This document shows, in pieces, positions 36,104-45,016 of a stretch of 64,000 nt of DNA (its first letter is position 1; every line of letters begins with the position of its first letter). The stretch is taken from contig NZ_JACJKH010000003.1 of the NCBI RefSeq assembly GCF_016900655.1, positions 121,687-185,686 on the forward strand. The letters are read 5' to 3'. Source of the stretch: Drancourtella massiliensis (GTDB lineage Bacteria > Bacillota > Clostridia > Lachnospirales > Lachnospiraceae). The translations under genes and the position numbers were made by a program. The notes beneath the pieces were generated by a model. It had not been told where the DNA came from, searched no databases, and saw only the letters and a list, made by a program, of their open reading frames with translations.

Positions 36104-36736
36104 GTGGATACCCATATGATTGTGGAGCTCGTCGGGTATTTCGGCTCCGCCCTTGTACTGCTGTCCTTTCTAATGACCTCGGTGGTCAAGCTTAGGATCA
36201 TCAACATGGCCGGCGGAGTGATCTGTACGATCTACTCTCTCGTGATCCATGCATATCCGACGGCAATCATGAATACCTGTCTCGTTTTGATCAATTTTTA
36301 CTATTTGATGCGGATCCGGAAAACGGAGAGAGCCTACGATGTGATTGAAGGAAAAGCGGAAGAATCCATGCTGCGTTATTTTGTGAAACGATATGCGACG
36401 GACATTCAGAAATACTTTCCGGATTTTAACGCATCGTCCAAGACAATGGAAGGCTGCAACGCCGCCTACATCGTTTGCCATGACGACGCTCCGGCAGGAA
36501 TTCTGATCGGAAACCGGAGGCCGGACGGAGAGCTGGATGTAATCCTGGACTATTCCACCCCGGCATACCGGGACTGCTCGGTGGGGAAATATCTGTATTC
36601 CCGCCTGAAGGAGCAGGGAATCCGGAAACTGAGTTTTGCAGGAACTCCGGGGCCTCACGAATACTACTTGCAGACGATGGGATTTGTAAAAGAAGACGGA
36701 ACATATGTCAAGGAACTGGATCAGAATGAGAATTAA
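36104..36736 (+). CDS. YgjV-like membrane domain fused to a GNAT-like domain
   Basis: The frame starts with a GTG behind AAGGAGG. The first 75 residues form three membrane segments of the YgjV type (GYFGSALVLLSFLM, IINMAGGVICTIYSLVI, AIMNTCLVLINFYYLMRI). The rest (about 105-205) resembles an acetyltransferase fold (AYIVCHDDAPAGILIG, YRDCSVGKYLYSRLKEQGI and YYLQTMGFVKEDG). It is the last gene of the nucleoside operon, 14 bp after deoC. Its substrate and role are unknown. Confidence 0.75.
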   Translation: MDTHMIVELVGYFGSALVLLSFLMTSVVKLRIINMAGGVICTIYSLVIHAYPTAIMNTCLVLINFYYLMRIRKTERAYDVIEGKAEESMLRYFVKRYATDIQKYFPDFNASSKTMEGCNAAYIVCHDDAPAGILIGNRRPDGELDVILDYSTPAYRDCSVGKYLYSRLKEQGIRKLSFAGTPGPHEYYLQTMGFVKEDGTYVKELDQNEN

Positions 36737-36798
36737 AAGCAGAGTATAGAAAAGGGAGTTAGAATAAAACAATTTATTTAGCAGGAAAGCAAAAGAAC

Positions 36799-36845
36799 AG
36801 GTGCGGAAAGAGCGGCGAGGGAGCTGGACTTTTCGTGCCTGTTTT
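36799..36845 (+). terminator. Probable terminator of the nucleoside operon
   Basis: AGGTGCGGAAA (36799-36809) pairs with TTTTCGTGCCT (36830-36840), using several G-U pairs. GTTTTGG follows, a weak T tract. No gene lies between 36737 and 36930. Confidence 0.5.
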
Positions 36846-36930
36846 GGTTCCTGGGAAAGCGGATTTACTTCCGGACAAGGATTGGCTATAATGAAGAGAG
36901 GAAAAGAAAAGGAAAAGTAGGTGAGTACCA

Positions 36931-37404
36931 ATGTCTTTTGAACTGGTAAAGCAATATTTTGAAGAGGATGGAATGGGAGAACGGGTCATGGATCTTGCAC
37001 AGTCCAGCGCTACCGTGGAAGAGGCGGCGCTGGCGATAGGCTGTGAGACGTGTCAGATCGCGAAAACCATGTCCTTTTTCGTGGACGACGCCCCGATTCT
37101 CATTGTCCTGGCCGGCGACACCAAAATCGATAATAAGAAGTACAAAGCCCAGTTCCACCAGAAAGCCAAAATGATTCCCTGGGATCAGGTGGAAGAGGCT
37201 GTAGGCCATCAGCCGGGCGGCGTCTGCCCGTTTGTAACCAAACCAGGCATCCCGGTTTATCTGGACGAATCTCTGAAACGCTTCGAGCGGGTATATCCGG
37301 CGGCAGGAAGCGGACATAGCGCCGTGGATCTGACGGTGGAGGAACTGGAAAAGTATTCGGGGTGTGAAAAATGGATTGATGTGGGGAAAAGGAGCGGGGA
37401 GTGA
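36931..37404 (+). CDS. YbaK/EbsC-type aminoacyl-tRNA deacylase
   Basis: The 157-aa protein has the YbaK/ProXp fold: SATVEEAALAIGCETCQIAKTMSFFVDD, LIVLAGDTKIDNKKYK and GHQPGGVCPFVTKPGIPVYLDESL. These proteins hydrolyse mischarged Cys-tRNA(Pro) or related species in trans. The catalytic lysine (AKTM) and the GxxPGGVxP loop are present. Confidence 0.88.
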   Translation: MSFELVKQYFEEDGMGERVMDLAQSSATVEEAALAIGCETCQIAKTMSFFVDDAPILIVLAGDTKIDNKKYKAQFHQKAKMIPWDQVEEAVGHQPGGVCPFVTKPGIPVYLDESLKRFERVYPAAGSGHSAVDLTVEELEKYSGCEKWIDVGKRSGE

Positions 37405-37452
37405 GAGAAAATAGAGTAAACTTCCCATTTCGCCCATTTTCGGAAAATTCAC

Positions 37453-37481
37453 TTGTAAATCAGAGGGTGCTATTCTATAAT
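37453..37481 (+). promoter_or_regulatory. guaA promoter
   Basis: TTGTAA (37453-37458), 17 bp, TATAAT (37476-37481), followed by GAAGGAGGG and the GTG start of guaA. No purine riboswitch is visible in the short leader. Confidence 0.8.
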
Positions 37482-37516
37482 AGAAGAACCACAAAGGAAA
37501 AGAAGGAGGGTAACCC

Positions 37517-39064
37517 GTGAAAAACGAATTAGTAATTGTGCTTGACTTCGGCGGACAGTACAACCAGCTGGTGGCAAGACGTGTTCGTGAATGTAATGTA
37601 TATTGCGAGATCTATTCCTACCGTATTGATATTGAAAAGATTAAGGCAATGAATCCAAAGGGAATCATCCTGACCGGCGGCCCGAACAGCTGCTATGAGG
37701 CAGATTCTCCGACATATACAAAAGAATTATTTGAACTCGGTATCCCGGTTCTCGGACTCTGCTACGGAGCACAGCTGATGATGCATGTGCTTGGCGGAAA
37801 GGTAACAAAAGCAGAAGTCAGAGAGTACGGAAAGACCGAGGTTTTGATTGATAAGAAAGATTCCAAAGTGTTTGAAGGTGTAGAAGATGCTACGACCTGC
37901 TGGATGAGTCATTTTGATTATATCGCACAGGTTGCGCCGGGATTTGAGATCACAGCGCACACAGCAGACTGCCCGGTTGCAGCAGCTGAAAATGCAGAGA
38001 AAAAGCTGTACGCAATTCAGTTCCATCCGGAAGTACTTCATACAGTTCGTGGAAAAGAGATGCTGTACAATTTCGTACGCGGTGTCTGCGAATGTTCAGG
38101 CGACTGGAAGATGGATGCGTTTGTTGAAAATGCAGTTGCAGATATCAGAAATAAAGTGGGAGACGGCAAAGTTCTGCTGGCACTGTCCGGCGGTGTTGAC
38201 TCTTCCGTAGCAGCAGGACTGCTTTCCAGAGCGATCGGAAAACAGCTGACATGCGTGTTTGTAGACCATGGACTTCTTCGTAAAAACGAAGGAGATGAAG
38301 TAGAAGCGGTATTCGGACCGGAAGGAAACTTTGACCTGAACTTCATCCGTGTCAACGCACAGGAAAGATATTACAACAAACTTGCAGGTGTGACAGAACC
38401 GGAACAGAAGCGTAAAATTATCGGTGAAGAATTCATCCGTGTATTTGAGGAAGAGGCAAAGAAAATCGGTGCCGTAGATTTCCTCGCACAGGGAACGATT
38501 TATCCGGACGTTGTAGAGAGTGGGCTTGGCGGAGAATCCGCAGTGATCAAATCCCACCACAACGTAGGAGGACTTCCGGACTTTGTTGATTTCAAAGAAA
38601 TTATCGAGCCGCTCCGCGATCTTTTCAAAGACGAAGTTCGTAAAGTAGGACTGGAGCTTGGCATTCCGGAAGATCTGGTATTCCGTCAGCCATTCCCGGG
38701 ACCGGGACTTGGAATCCGTATCATCGGAGAAGTTACAGCTGAGAAAGTACGGATCGTGCAGGATGCAGACGCAATCTACAGAGAAGAGATTGCAAACGCA
38801 GGACTGGCAAGAGAAGTCAATCAGTACTTTGCAGCGCTCACAAATATGCGTTCTGTTGGAGTTATGGGAGATGAAAGAACCTATGACTATGCAGTGGCAC
38901 TTAGAGCAGTAAAAACGATCGACTTCATGACAGCTGAAGCAGCTGATATCCCGTTTGAGGTGCTGCAGAAAGTCATGAGCAGGATCATCAACGAGGTGAA
39001 AGGAGTCAATCGCGTATTCTACGATTTGACAAGCAAACCACCAGGAACGATTGAGTTCGAGTGA
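37517..39064 (+). CDS. guaA: GMP synthase (glutamine-hydrolysing)
   Basis: The 515-aa protein has a class I amidotransferase domain: [11 protein letters not shown], catalytic Cys in LGLCYGAQL, and FHPEV. The ATP pyrophosphatase domain has [14 protein letters not shown], and the dimerisation domain ends in PPGTIEFE. It converts XMP to GMP. The final codons (GAG TTC GAG TGA) are the attachment site of a family of integrated elements. Variants of these 12 bp occur at 49805, 60681 and 61619, so the present C-terminus was probably supplied by the last element to insert. Confidence 0.97.
   Translation: MKNELVIVLDFGGQYNQLVARRVRECNVYCEIYSYRIDIEKIKAMNPKGIILTGGPNSCYEADSPTYTKELFELGIPVLGLCYGAQLMMHVLGGKVTKAEVREYGKTEVLIDKKDSKVFEGVEDATTCWMSHFDYIAQVAPGFEITAHTADCPVAAAENAEKKLYAIQFHPEVLHTVRGKEMLYNFVRGVCECSGDWKMDAFVENAVADIRNKVGDGKVLLALSGGVDSSVAAGLLSRAIGKQLTCVFVDHGLLRKNEGDEVEAVFGPEGNFDLNFIRVNAQERYYNKLAGVTEPEQKRKIIGEEFIRVFEEEAKKIGAVDFLAQGTIYPDVVESGLGGESAVIKSHHNVGGLPDFVDFKEIIEPLRDLFKDEVRKVGLELGIPEDLVFRQPFPGPGLGIRIIGEVTAEKVRIVQDADAIYREEIANAGLAREVNQYFAALTNMRSVGVMGDERTYDYAVALRAVKTIDFMTAEAADIPFEVLQKVMSRIINEVKGVNRVFYDLTSKPPGTIEFE
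39053..39064 (+). other. Left attachment site (attL) at the guaA 3' end
   Basis: GAGTTCGAGTGA encodes the last three residues and the stop of guaA. Three near-copies downstream all read Glu-Phe-Glu-stop. Integrative elements with tyrosine integrases that use guaA 3' ends restore the gene on insertion, as seen here. Confidence 0.8.
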
Positions 39065-39122
39065 TGAAATGAGTTGTAAGAATCCAGTGTTTATGCGGGA
39101 TTCAAGCAAATTTGTTTAAGCG

Positions 39123-39141
39123 TTGGCAACGATTTGGCAAC
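39123..39141 (+). repeat. Direct repeats TTGGCAAC at the left element end
   Basis: Two copies of TTGGCAAC (39123-39130 and 39134-39141) lie 60-75 bp inside the left end of unit I. The same GGCAAC pairs occur near the right ends at 49684-49703 and 60562-60579. Such arm-type repeats are usual binding sites for the integrase N-terminal domain. A short hairpin (GAATCC/GGATTC) lies between them and the guaA stop. Confidence 0.65.
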
Positions 39142-39182
39142 ATTATTGCATTATTCATCAAACAAAAATACTTCAATAACAT

Positions 39183-39239
39183 AAAAAACCTTACTGATTT
39201 TCAGGTATGTTGAAGCTGAAAGTCGGTAAGGTTTTTTGC
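39183..39239 (-). terminator. Long hairpin terminator at the end of the XRE regulator gene
   Basis: AAAAAACCTTACTGATTTTCAG and CTGAAAGTCGGTAAGGTTTTTT arms fold into a stem of about 18 bp with A and T tracts on both sides, so it can terminate in either direction. It lies 25 bp past the stop of the minus-strand regulator. Confidence 0.8.
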
Positions 39240-39264
39240 ATTTTGGAGGGAAGAAAAGCGGTTT

Positions 39265-39798
39265 TTAATCGGATTCATGGTCTTTTTTCAGAGATGCTAC
39301 AAGATAGTCACTTAATTCCTGTGAGGGGACGACTTTATGTTGGTGTTTTACAGTATCATATTCGGGATATTTGTACCGCCACTGGTCGTATTCCTCTTTG
39401 GTTATCTCTCCACGTTCCAGACGGGCAGCCTGTTCCTGCCATGCGTGGAACATATCAAACATGGTGGAGTAGGTGGAGCCGGTGGACTTATCCAGCCTCA
39501 GGCAAACTTCCCCGTCAATTTCTCCGATTTTCAGTCCGTACATATCTTCCAATGCAAAGAGTGTGTGCATCAGTCCGATGTAGCTGTCTATCTCCGGGAC
39601 AGTGATTGCACGAGGACTTACATCAAGGATATGTGCCATTTCTTTTACAAGGTCTTGTTTCGGCGTTCTGGCTTCTGATTCGTATTGCGCCATACGGACA
39701 TCAGAAGTCTTTCCGAGAAAACCGAGGATTTCGCCTAGCTGCTTCTGCGTCATGCCTTTCCGATTGCGGAAAAAGCGGATTCGTTTGCCGATTGCCAT
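39265..39798 (-). CDS. XRE family regulator of the integrative element
   Basis: The start at 39798 follows GGAGG (rc) 8 nt away. The 177-aa product has an HTH_3 domain (GKRIRFFRNRKGMTQKQLGEILGFLGKTSDVRMAQYESEARTPKQDLVKEMA) and a C-terminal part with no known family. It is divergent from the excisionase-integrase genes. The 335-bp gap between them carries operator-like repeats, so it probably represses excision genes. Confidence 0.85.
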   Translation of the reverse strand: MAIGKRIRFFRNRKGMTQKQLGEILGFLGKTSDVRMAQYESEARTPKQDLVKEMAHILDVSPRAITVPEIDSYIGLMHTLFALEDMYGLKIGEIDGEVCLRLDKSTGSTYSTMFDMFHAWQEQAARLERGEITKEEYDQWRYKYPEYDTVKHQHKVVPSQELSDYLVASLKKDHESD

Positions 39799-39845
39799 AA
39801 TAAAACCTCCGTTGTAGTTATAGTGATACAACCATTCTTGACTTA

Positions 39846-39990
39846 AACAAATTTGTTGAATTTAGTATAACACGGCACAGCAGGAATAGCAAGAGAAACT
39901 TAAATAAAAAAAGTTAATATTTTTCTGTAAACCACTTGACTTAACGGAATTTATTTAGTATTATAAATATAACTTAAACAAAAAGAGTTA
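39846..39990. promoter_or_regulatory. Divergent regulatory region of element unit I
   Basis: This gap (39799-40133) holds the palindrome AACAAATTTGTT (39846-39857) and several copies of ACTTAAAC/ACTTAAAT-like half-sites (39841, about 39898, about 39970). A rightward promoter is TTGACT (39936-39941), 17 bp, TATTAT (39959-39964). The repeated half-sites are good candidates for XRE repressor binding. Confidence 0.6.
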
Positions 39991-40133
39991 AAAACTGAAT
40001 GACCGTCCAAACTGAACAAACGCCATGACTTCCAGAAATGGAACGAGCGGCTCTTATATATGAGGGACTGGCACAGCGCCGAACAGGGAGGCAGAACGGC
40101 GAAGATTTTAAAGGAAAGGGGGACGATAACGGA

Positions 40134-40313
40134 ATGGCAGAAAAATCATTTATGACTGTGGAGGAAGTGGCAGCGGAATTGCGGGTGTCAAAGTCAAAAG
40201 CCTACCAGATTGTGCGGGAACTGAACGCAGAATTACAGAAACAGGGCTATCTGACGGTGGCGGGACGTGTGAACGCTACATTTTTTCACAAAAAAGTCTG
40301 TTACAGCGATTAA
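40134..40313 (+). CDS. Excisionase-like small HTH protein
   Basis: The 59-aa product (start 40134) reads FMTVEEVAAELRVSKSKAYQIVRELNAELQKQGYLTVAGRVNATFFHKKVCY. This is the winged-helix excisionase/DNA-binding family found next to integrases of Firmicute elements. A broken relative lies at 51172-51351 in unit II. It ends 20 bp before the integrase gene. Confidence 0.8.
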   Translation: MAEKSFMTVEEVAAELRVSKSKAYQIVRELNAELQKQGYLTVAGRVNATFFHKKVCYSD

Positions 40314-40333
40314 GCGGAAAGGAGATGATTTGA

Positions 40334-41434
40334 ATGGCTGTATACAAAGACAATGCTACGGGAACGTGGCGGGTAATCTATCGCTTCACGAACTGGAAGG
40401 GGGAACGGAAGCAGACACAGAAACGGGGATTTGCTACGAAACGGGAAGCGCAAGCATGGGAGCATGAGGTCATGCTGAAACAGAACTCAAAGTTGGATAT
40501 GACTTTTGCCAGCTTTTTTGAGGTTTACGAAGCCGACAAGAAACAGCGCGTCAAGGAAAGCACATGGGAATCCAAAAGCCATGTAATCCGCACAAAGATT
40601 TTACCGTATTTTGGGAATCGGAAGATAGCGGAGATTGAGGCAAAGGACGTTATCGCATGGCAGAATGAACTTATGGCGTACCGGGATGAGAAAGGAAAGC
40701 TTTATTCATCTGACTATCTGAAAACCATACACGCTCAGCTAACGGCGATTTTCAATCATGCTGTGAACTTTTATAACCTGCCGTACAATCCGGCAAGACG
40801 GGCAGGAACAATGGGAAATGAGGTTCCGAAAGAAATGAATTTCTGGACGAAAGAGGAATATCTGAAATTCTCCGAAGCCATGATGGATAAGCCACGTTCC
40901 TATTATGCCTTTGAAATGCTTTACTGGTGTGGAATCCGCTCCGGCGAACTGCTGGCGCTTACTCCGGCTGATTTTGATTTTCAGAAGCAGACAGTCACAA
41001 TCAGCAAGACATTTCACCGCTCTAAAGGGCGGGATATTATCACAAGCCCGAAAACGAAAAAGAGTAACCGTACAATCAAAATGCCGCCGTTTCTCTGTGA
41101 GGAAATGCAGGAATATATCAAAATGCTGTATGACATTCAGCCGGACGAGCGTCTGTTTACGGTCACGAAATCCTATCTCAATCACGAAATGGAGCGAGGG
41201 GCGAAGCAGGCGGGCGTAAAGAAGATTCGCGTGCATGATATTCGTCATAGTGCGGTTTCTTTGTTAATCGACATGGGATTTTCAGTGCTGGCGATTGGGG
41301 AGCGCATGGGGCATGAAGCGGAGAAGATCACCTATCGTTATGCTCACTTGTTCCCTACGGTGCAGACAGAAATGGCGGAGAAACTGGAAATGGAGCGAAT
41401 GACAAAGGAGGGTGCAAATGGAAAGAACACTTGA
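40334..41434 (+). CDS. Tyrosine site-specific integrase
   Basis: The 366-aa protein has an arm-binding N-terminus (WRVIYRFTNWKGERKQTQKRGFATKREAQAWE) and a SAM-like core-binding domain. The catalytic domain has Arg in CGIRSGELLAL near residue 201, HDIRHSAVSLL near 303, GHE and the tyrosine in YRYAHLF near 337. It should catalyse integration into the guaA 3' end. The gene looks intact, so unit I could still be mobile. Confidence 0.92.
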   Translation: MAVYKDNATGTWRVIYRFTNWKGERKQTQKRGFATKREAQAWEHEVMLKQNSKLDMTFASFFEVYEADKKQRVKESTWESKSHVIRTKILPYFGNRKIAEIEAKDVIAWQNELMAYRDEKGKLYSSDYLKTIHAQLTAIFNHAVNFYNLPYNPARRAGTMGNEVPKEMNFWTKEEYLKFSEAMMDKPRSYYAFEMLYWCGIRSGELLALTPADFDFQKQTVTISKTFHRSKGRDIITSPKTKKSNRTIKMPPFLCEEMQEYIKMLYDIQPDERLFTVTKSYLNHEMERGAKQAGVKKIRVHDIRHSAVSLLIDMGFSVLAIGERMGHEAEKITYRYAHLFPTVQTEMAEKLEMERMTKEGANGKNT

Positions 41435-41741
41435 TTACAAAGGACGGTGGCGTAATCATACGGTAGCGTTCCGGGTGTCTGACGAGGAATCAAAGCTGCT
41501 CAATGATTTGGTGGCGCTGTCGGGCTTGACAAAGCAGGACTATATCACAAGGCGGCTGCTGTGCCGGGATGTAGTGGTACAGGGCAATCCGAGGGTTTAT
41601 AAGGCGCTGAAAAACCAAATGGTGGCTATCTACGAGGAATTGAAGCGGCTGGAAGCGTTAAGCCCGGACAATGACGAACTACTTTACACGTTGCAGGTAA
41701 TAGCAATCACATTAGATGGTCTGAAAGGAGAAGATGAATGA
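41418..41741 (+). CDS. MobC-like relaxosome protein
   Basis: The ATG at 41418 follows AAGGAGG. The 107-aa product has a ribbon-helix-helix-like N-terminus (VAFRVSDEESKLLNDLVALSGLTKQDYITRRLL) and a helical C-terminus, as in MobC-type accessory proteins that help relaxases at oriT. Its 3' end overlaps the ATPase gene by 4 bp. Confidence 0.65.
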   Translation: MERTLDYKGRWRNHTVAFRVSDEESKLLNDLVALSGLTKQDYITRRLLCRDVVVQGNPRVYKALKNQMVAIYEELKRLEALSPDNDELLYTLQVIAITLDGLKGEDE

Positions 41742-42868
41742 CAGAAAAAATGAAAACGACTGCTCCCTTATCATCTGTTGGCGCAGATGGGGCGCAGCCG
41801 CAATTAAAAAATCACAGTGAAATTATAGCAAATGAAACAGCACAAATCAATCTGCAAGCCGCACAAAACCCGGAGAAATCCGGGAACGGCGGGCTTCAAA
41901 CCGTTTCTATGACGGAACTGTATGATACCGTCTACCCGCCGAGAACGCCGATTGTGGACGGTTTTCTCTATGGCGGCACTTATCTCTTTGTGGGTGCGCC
42001 GAAAGTTGGAAAATCGTTCTTTATGGGGCAGCTTGCCTATCATGTGGCAATGGGGCTTCCTCTGTGGGATTATCCCATCCGAAAGGGGACGGTATTGTAT
42101 CTGGCACTGGAAGATGATTATGCGAGGCTTCAGCGGCGGCTCTCCGGTATGTTTGGTGTGGAATGTGCGGATAACCTGTATTTTGCGACACAGGCAAAGA
42201 CATTGAATGAGGGCTTAGACAGGCAATTAGAGGAATTTCTGAAAGCGCATACGGACGCGAGGCTGATTATCATTGACACGCTCCAGAAAGTGCGAGAGGT
42301 CGGCGGGGACAGGTACAGTTATTCCAGCGACTACGAGATTGTAACAAAATTAAAGTCGTTCAGCGATAAATACGGTATCTGCCTGCTGGTGGTTCATCAC
42401 ACACGCAAGCTGGAATCTGAGGACAGCTTTGATATGATTTCCGGCACGAATGGGCTGCTTGGAGCGGCAGACGGGGCATTTATCATGCACAAGAAAAAGC
42501 GCACTGACAATGAGGCAGTCATGGATATAGTGGGGCGTGACCAGCCGGATCAGGAACTGACTATAGAGTTCGACCGGGAGCGCTGCGTCTGGAAATTCAA
42601 AAAGGCAGAAACGGAACTGTGGAAACAGCCGCCGAATCCCCTGCTGGAAGCAATCAACAATTTTCTGACAGAAGATAAGCCGGAATGGGAGGGGACAGCA
42701 ACAGAACTTGTGAGCCAGTTGCCGGATATGCAGATACAGGCAAACGTGCTTTCCAGAAAACTGAATGTAGTCAATAGCCAGTTGCTTAATGACTATGGAA
42801 TTTTTTATGACAATAAGCGGGGGCATGAAAGGAAGATTATTCTGAAACGGCTTGAGCCGAGAGAGTAA
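41738..42868 (+). CDS. RepA-like AAA_25 ATPase
   Basis: The 376-aa protein has Walker A FVGAPKVGKSFFMGQLAYHVAMG near residue 86 and LYLALEDDYARLQRRL, then Walker B LIIIDTLQKV. These are typical of hexameric RepA/DnaB-like helicases in mobilisable elements (AAA_25). It may support element replication after excision. Its start overlaps the preceding gene. Confidence 0.85.
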   Translation: MTEKMKTTAPLSSVGADGAQPQLKNHSEIIANETAQINLQAAQNPEKSGNGGLQTVSMTELYDTVYPPRTPIVDGFLYGGTYLFVGAPKVGKSFFMGQLAYHVAMGLPLWDYPIRKGTVLYLALEDDYARLQRRLSGMFGVECADNLYFATQAKTLNEGLDRQLEEFLKAHTDARLIIIDTLQKVREVGGDRYSYSSDYEIVTKLKSFSDKYGICLLVVHHTRKLESEDSFDMISGTNGLLGAADGAFIMHKKKRTDNEAVMDIVGRDQPDQELTIEFDRERCVWKFKKAETELWKQPPNPLLEAINNFLTEDKPEWEGTATELVSQLPDMQIQANVLSRKLNVVNSQLLNDYGIFYDNKRGHERKIILKRLEPRE

Positions 42869-42966
42869 AAGCGACGATATGCGTCGGTTGCGACGGTATT
42901 TTTTACAGTGGGCTGGTATAGAAAATATCGACGCTATCGACGCAAACCGACGCAGAAAGGATTTTT

Positions 42967-43200
42967 ATGAAAAACGTGCAAATCCCTTATGAATTATTTG
43001 TATCTCTGCTCCGCTATCATCTAATGGAAGAAGATGATTGTCTGAATGAAATCCGGCAGGGGTTGGAACAGAAATTGGATTCTCTGGTTCGCCATGAATT
43101 ATATGCGAAATATAAGACTGCTCCCACACAGGAAGAACGGGAAAAAGCCAGACAGGAATATCTGGAAAAACGTGGAGTGCCGGATAGCTTCCGCTGGTAA
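42967..43200 (+). CDS. Small hypothetical element protein, 77 aa
   Basis: A charged, helical protein: IPYELFVSLLRYHLMEEDDCLNEIRQGLEQKLDSLVRHELY, then TAPTQEEREKARQEYLEKRG. Such small proteins are common between replication and mobilisation genes of Firmicute elements. The role is unknown. AAAGGA precedes the ATG. Confidence 0.7.
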   Translation: MKNVQIPYELFVSLLRYHLMEEDDCLNEIRQGLEQKLDSLVRHELYAKYKTAPTQEEREKARQEYLEKRGVPDSFRW

Positions 43201-43274
43201 TTTTTCTTTGATGATAACAGACAGGAGCGTGTCACGCTCCTGTGGATAGCAGACAACGAGAAAGGTGTGATTTG

Positions 43275-43514
43275 ATGATAATTCAGCCGGAATGGGGAAC
43301 CCGAAATGTGAACAAATATTTTTACGAAAGTGAAGCCCGTAGGATTGCCGCACTCAATGAAATCTTTGGAGATGTGGAACTGACTGCGGCAGAAATGCGG
43401 ACGCTGGTATGGCTGTGCGGGTGGGAGGAATGTACGGTAGAAAACGTACTTTCCGCTATCCGAAAAGCTATGGCAGCGGAAGCAAAGCGGCGGGAACAGC
43501 CGCTCCGTCCGTAG
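43275..43514 (+). CDS. Small hypothetical element protein, 79 aa
   Basis: The start at 43275 (MIIQPEWGTRNVNKYFYESEARRIA) follows GAAAGG. The product has FGDVELTAAEMRTLVWLCGWEECTVENVLSAIRKAM, a helical segment. It lies 149 bp upstream of the relaxase and the oriT candidate. Function unknown. Confidence 0.65.
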   Translation: MIIQPEWGTRNVNKYFYESEARRIAALNEIFGDVELTAAEMRTLVWLCGWEECTVENVLSAIRKAMAAEAKRREQPLRP

Positions 43515-43585
43515 GACGGAAAAGCCCCCGGCAGGGCGCAAAGGCAGCTTTTGATGGACGGAACGGCTGTCAAAAGTGCTTTTGC

Positions 43586-43606
43586 GTTACTTTCGACGAA
43601 AGTAAC
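43586..43606 (+). other. Candidate oriT hairpin upstream of the MobV relaxase
   Basis: GTTACTTTC (43586-43594), GAC, GAAAGTAAC (43598-43606): a perfect 9-bp inverted repeat 57 bp before the relaxase start. MobV-family origins of transfer are short inverted repeats just upstream of mob. It lies in the gap 43515-43662, which has no gene. Confidence 0.55.
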
Positions 43607-43662
43607 AAAGCCTATGCGCCGTATCCGGCGCTGATTACCCGGACAGGGAGAAAGGATATTGA

Positions 43663-44811
43663 TTGAAGCGAACTATCAGCTTTATGACAGGGAAAGGCTC
43701 TGTCAATCATAACAGCAGAAAATTCCATGCAAAGAACACTGACCCGGAACGAAGTTATCTAAACGTAGAATATTGCAATAAAAATGTTAAGGATGTATAT
43801 CACGAATTGTTTGATGAAGCACTCGCCCGGTACAATGAGAAGCAGACCAGAAGTGACCGCCGGATTGACGATTATTATGAGAAAATCCGTTCCGGCAAGC
43901 AGGAAAAGCCGTTCCATGAGATTATCCTGCAAATTGGGGATAAGGACAATATGGGAGCGAAAACGGAGAACGGACAGCTTGCCGCAAAGGTGTTGGATAA
44001 ATATATGCAGGACTTCCAGCGGCGAAATCCTACGTTGAGGGTATTCAGCGCCTATCTTCACATGGACGAAGCGACGCCCCACTTGCATATAGATTTTGTA
44101 CCGTATACGACAGGAAGCAGGCGGGGACTTGATACAAGAGTATCACTGAAACAGGCGTTATCTGCTCTCGGATTTAAAGGCGGCACAAGACGGGAAACGG
44201 AATTAAATCAGTGGGTGGCTTATGAGAAAGAACAGCTTGCCGCTGTCATGCTGGAACAGGGGATTGAGTGGGAGAAGAAAGGCACACATGAAAAGCATTT
44301 ATCCGTTCTGGATTTTGAGAAAAAGGAGCGGGCAAAGGAAGTCGCAGAGTTGGAAGCAAAGAAAGCGGAATTGCAGGAAGAAAATGCTGCTTTTCAAGAA
44401 ATCAACGAAGATTTGCATGAACAGTTGTTACAGGTTGATGATGAGATTCGCTTCTTGCAGGAAAATTTACAGGAATCCCGGCAGGAAGCAGAGAAAGCGC
44501 AGAAACAGGCGGATAAATACCAGAAGCGCATGAATGAACTTGCTCCTATGGTAAAGAACATGGAGAAGCTGGCGGCAGACTTTTCTGCAGATCCGGAGCA
44601 GACGCTTCCAGAAGCGGCGGTTATGGAATCTGCAAAGTCGTATCGGGAGAAGAAAGCAAAACCACTGGTAAAGAAAATCGTACAAGTCATGCGCTCTGTT
44701 TATTCGGCATATCTGGATATTTCAAATAAGTTTGCAAAGCTACAAGCGGCGTATAATAGGGAACGGAGCGGAAACGAGCGGCTGACAAACAGGCTGGAAG
44801 AAGTCTTATAG
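43663..44811 (+). CDS. MobV/Pre family relaxase (plasmid recombination enzyme)
   Basis: It begins with a TTG behind AAAGG. The 382-aa product has SFMTGKGSVNHNSRKFHAKN, IGDKDNMG and the metal-binding HMDEATPHLHIDFVP (near residue 135). A long coiled coil (about 220-310) follows. It nicks DNA at oriT to start transfer. The frame ends in TAG at 44809 (after LEEVL), but a further 54 codons in the same frame look like the normal C-terminus, so the protein is probably truncated. Confidence 0.9.
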   Translation: MKRTISFMTGKGSVNHNSRKFHAKNTDPERSYLNVEYCNKNVKDVYHELFDEALARYNEKQTRSDRRIDDYYEKIRSGKQEKPFHEIILQIGDKDNMGAKTENGQLAAKVLDKYMQDFQRRNPTLRVFSAYLHMDEATPHLHIDFVPYTTGSRRGLDTRVSLKQALSALGFKGGTRRETELNQWVAYEKEQLAAVMLEQGIEWEKKGTHEKHLSVLDFEKKERAKEVAELEAKKAELQEENAAFQEINEDLHEQLLQVDDEIRFLQENLQESRQEAEKAQKQADKYQKRMNELAPMVKNMEKLAADFSADPEQTLPEAAVMESAKSYREKKAKPLVKKIVQVMRSVYSAYLDISNKFAKLQAAYNRERSGNERLTNRLEEVL

Positions 44812-44976
44812 GAAAATCGGGAACTGCGGATAGTGGCGGCGGATTTTGGACGTATAAAGGCGGTTGTCGGTTCTGAACAGGTGAATGCTGTGATTAACCG
44901 GGCGAAGCAACAGGAACGGATGGAAGCTGAGCAGAAACGGGCTACAAAGAGAAAACATAATCGGGAAGCCCGCTGA
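44812..44976 (+). pseudogene. In-frame continuation of the relaxase after an amber codon
   Basis: Directly after TAG the same frame continues ENRELRIVAADFGRIKAVVG, then VNAVINRAKQQERMEAEQK and a basic tail, ending in TGA at 44974. The composition matches the coiled, basic end of MobV proteins. A single CAG-to-TAG change would explain the break. Confidence 0.7.
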
Positions 44977-45016
44977 CAGATGGAGGGCTGTTTAAAGCCC
45001 TCTTAGCTGCCATGAA

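Noticed and set aside
37405..37516. Purine riboswitch before guaA
   Set aside because: The leader after the promoter is only about 30 nt, too short for an aptamer.
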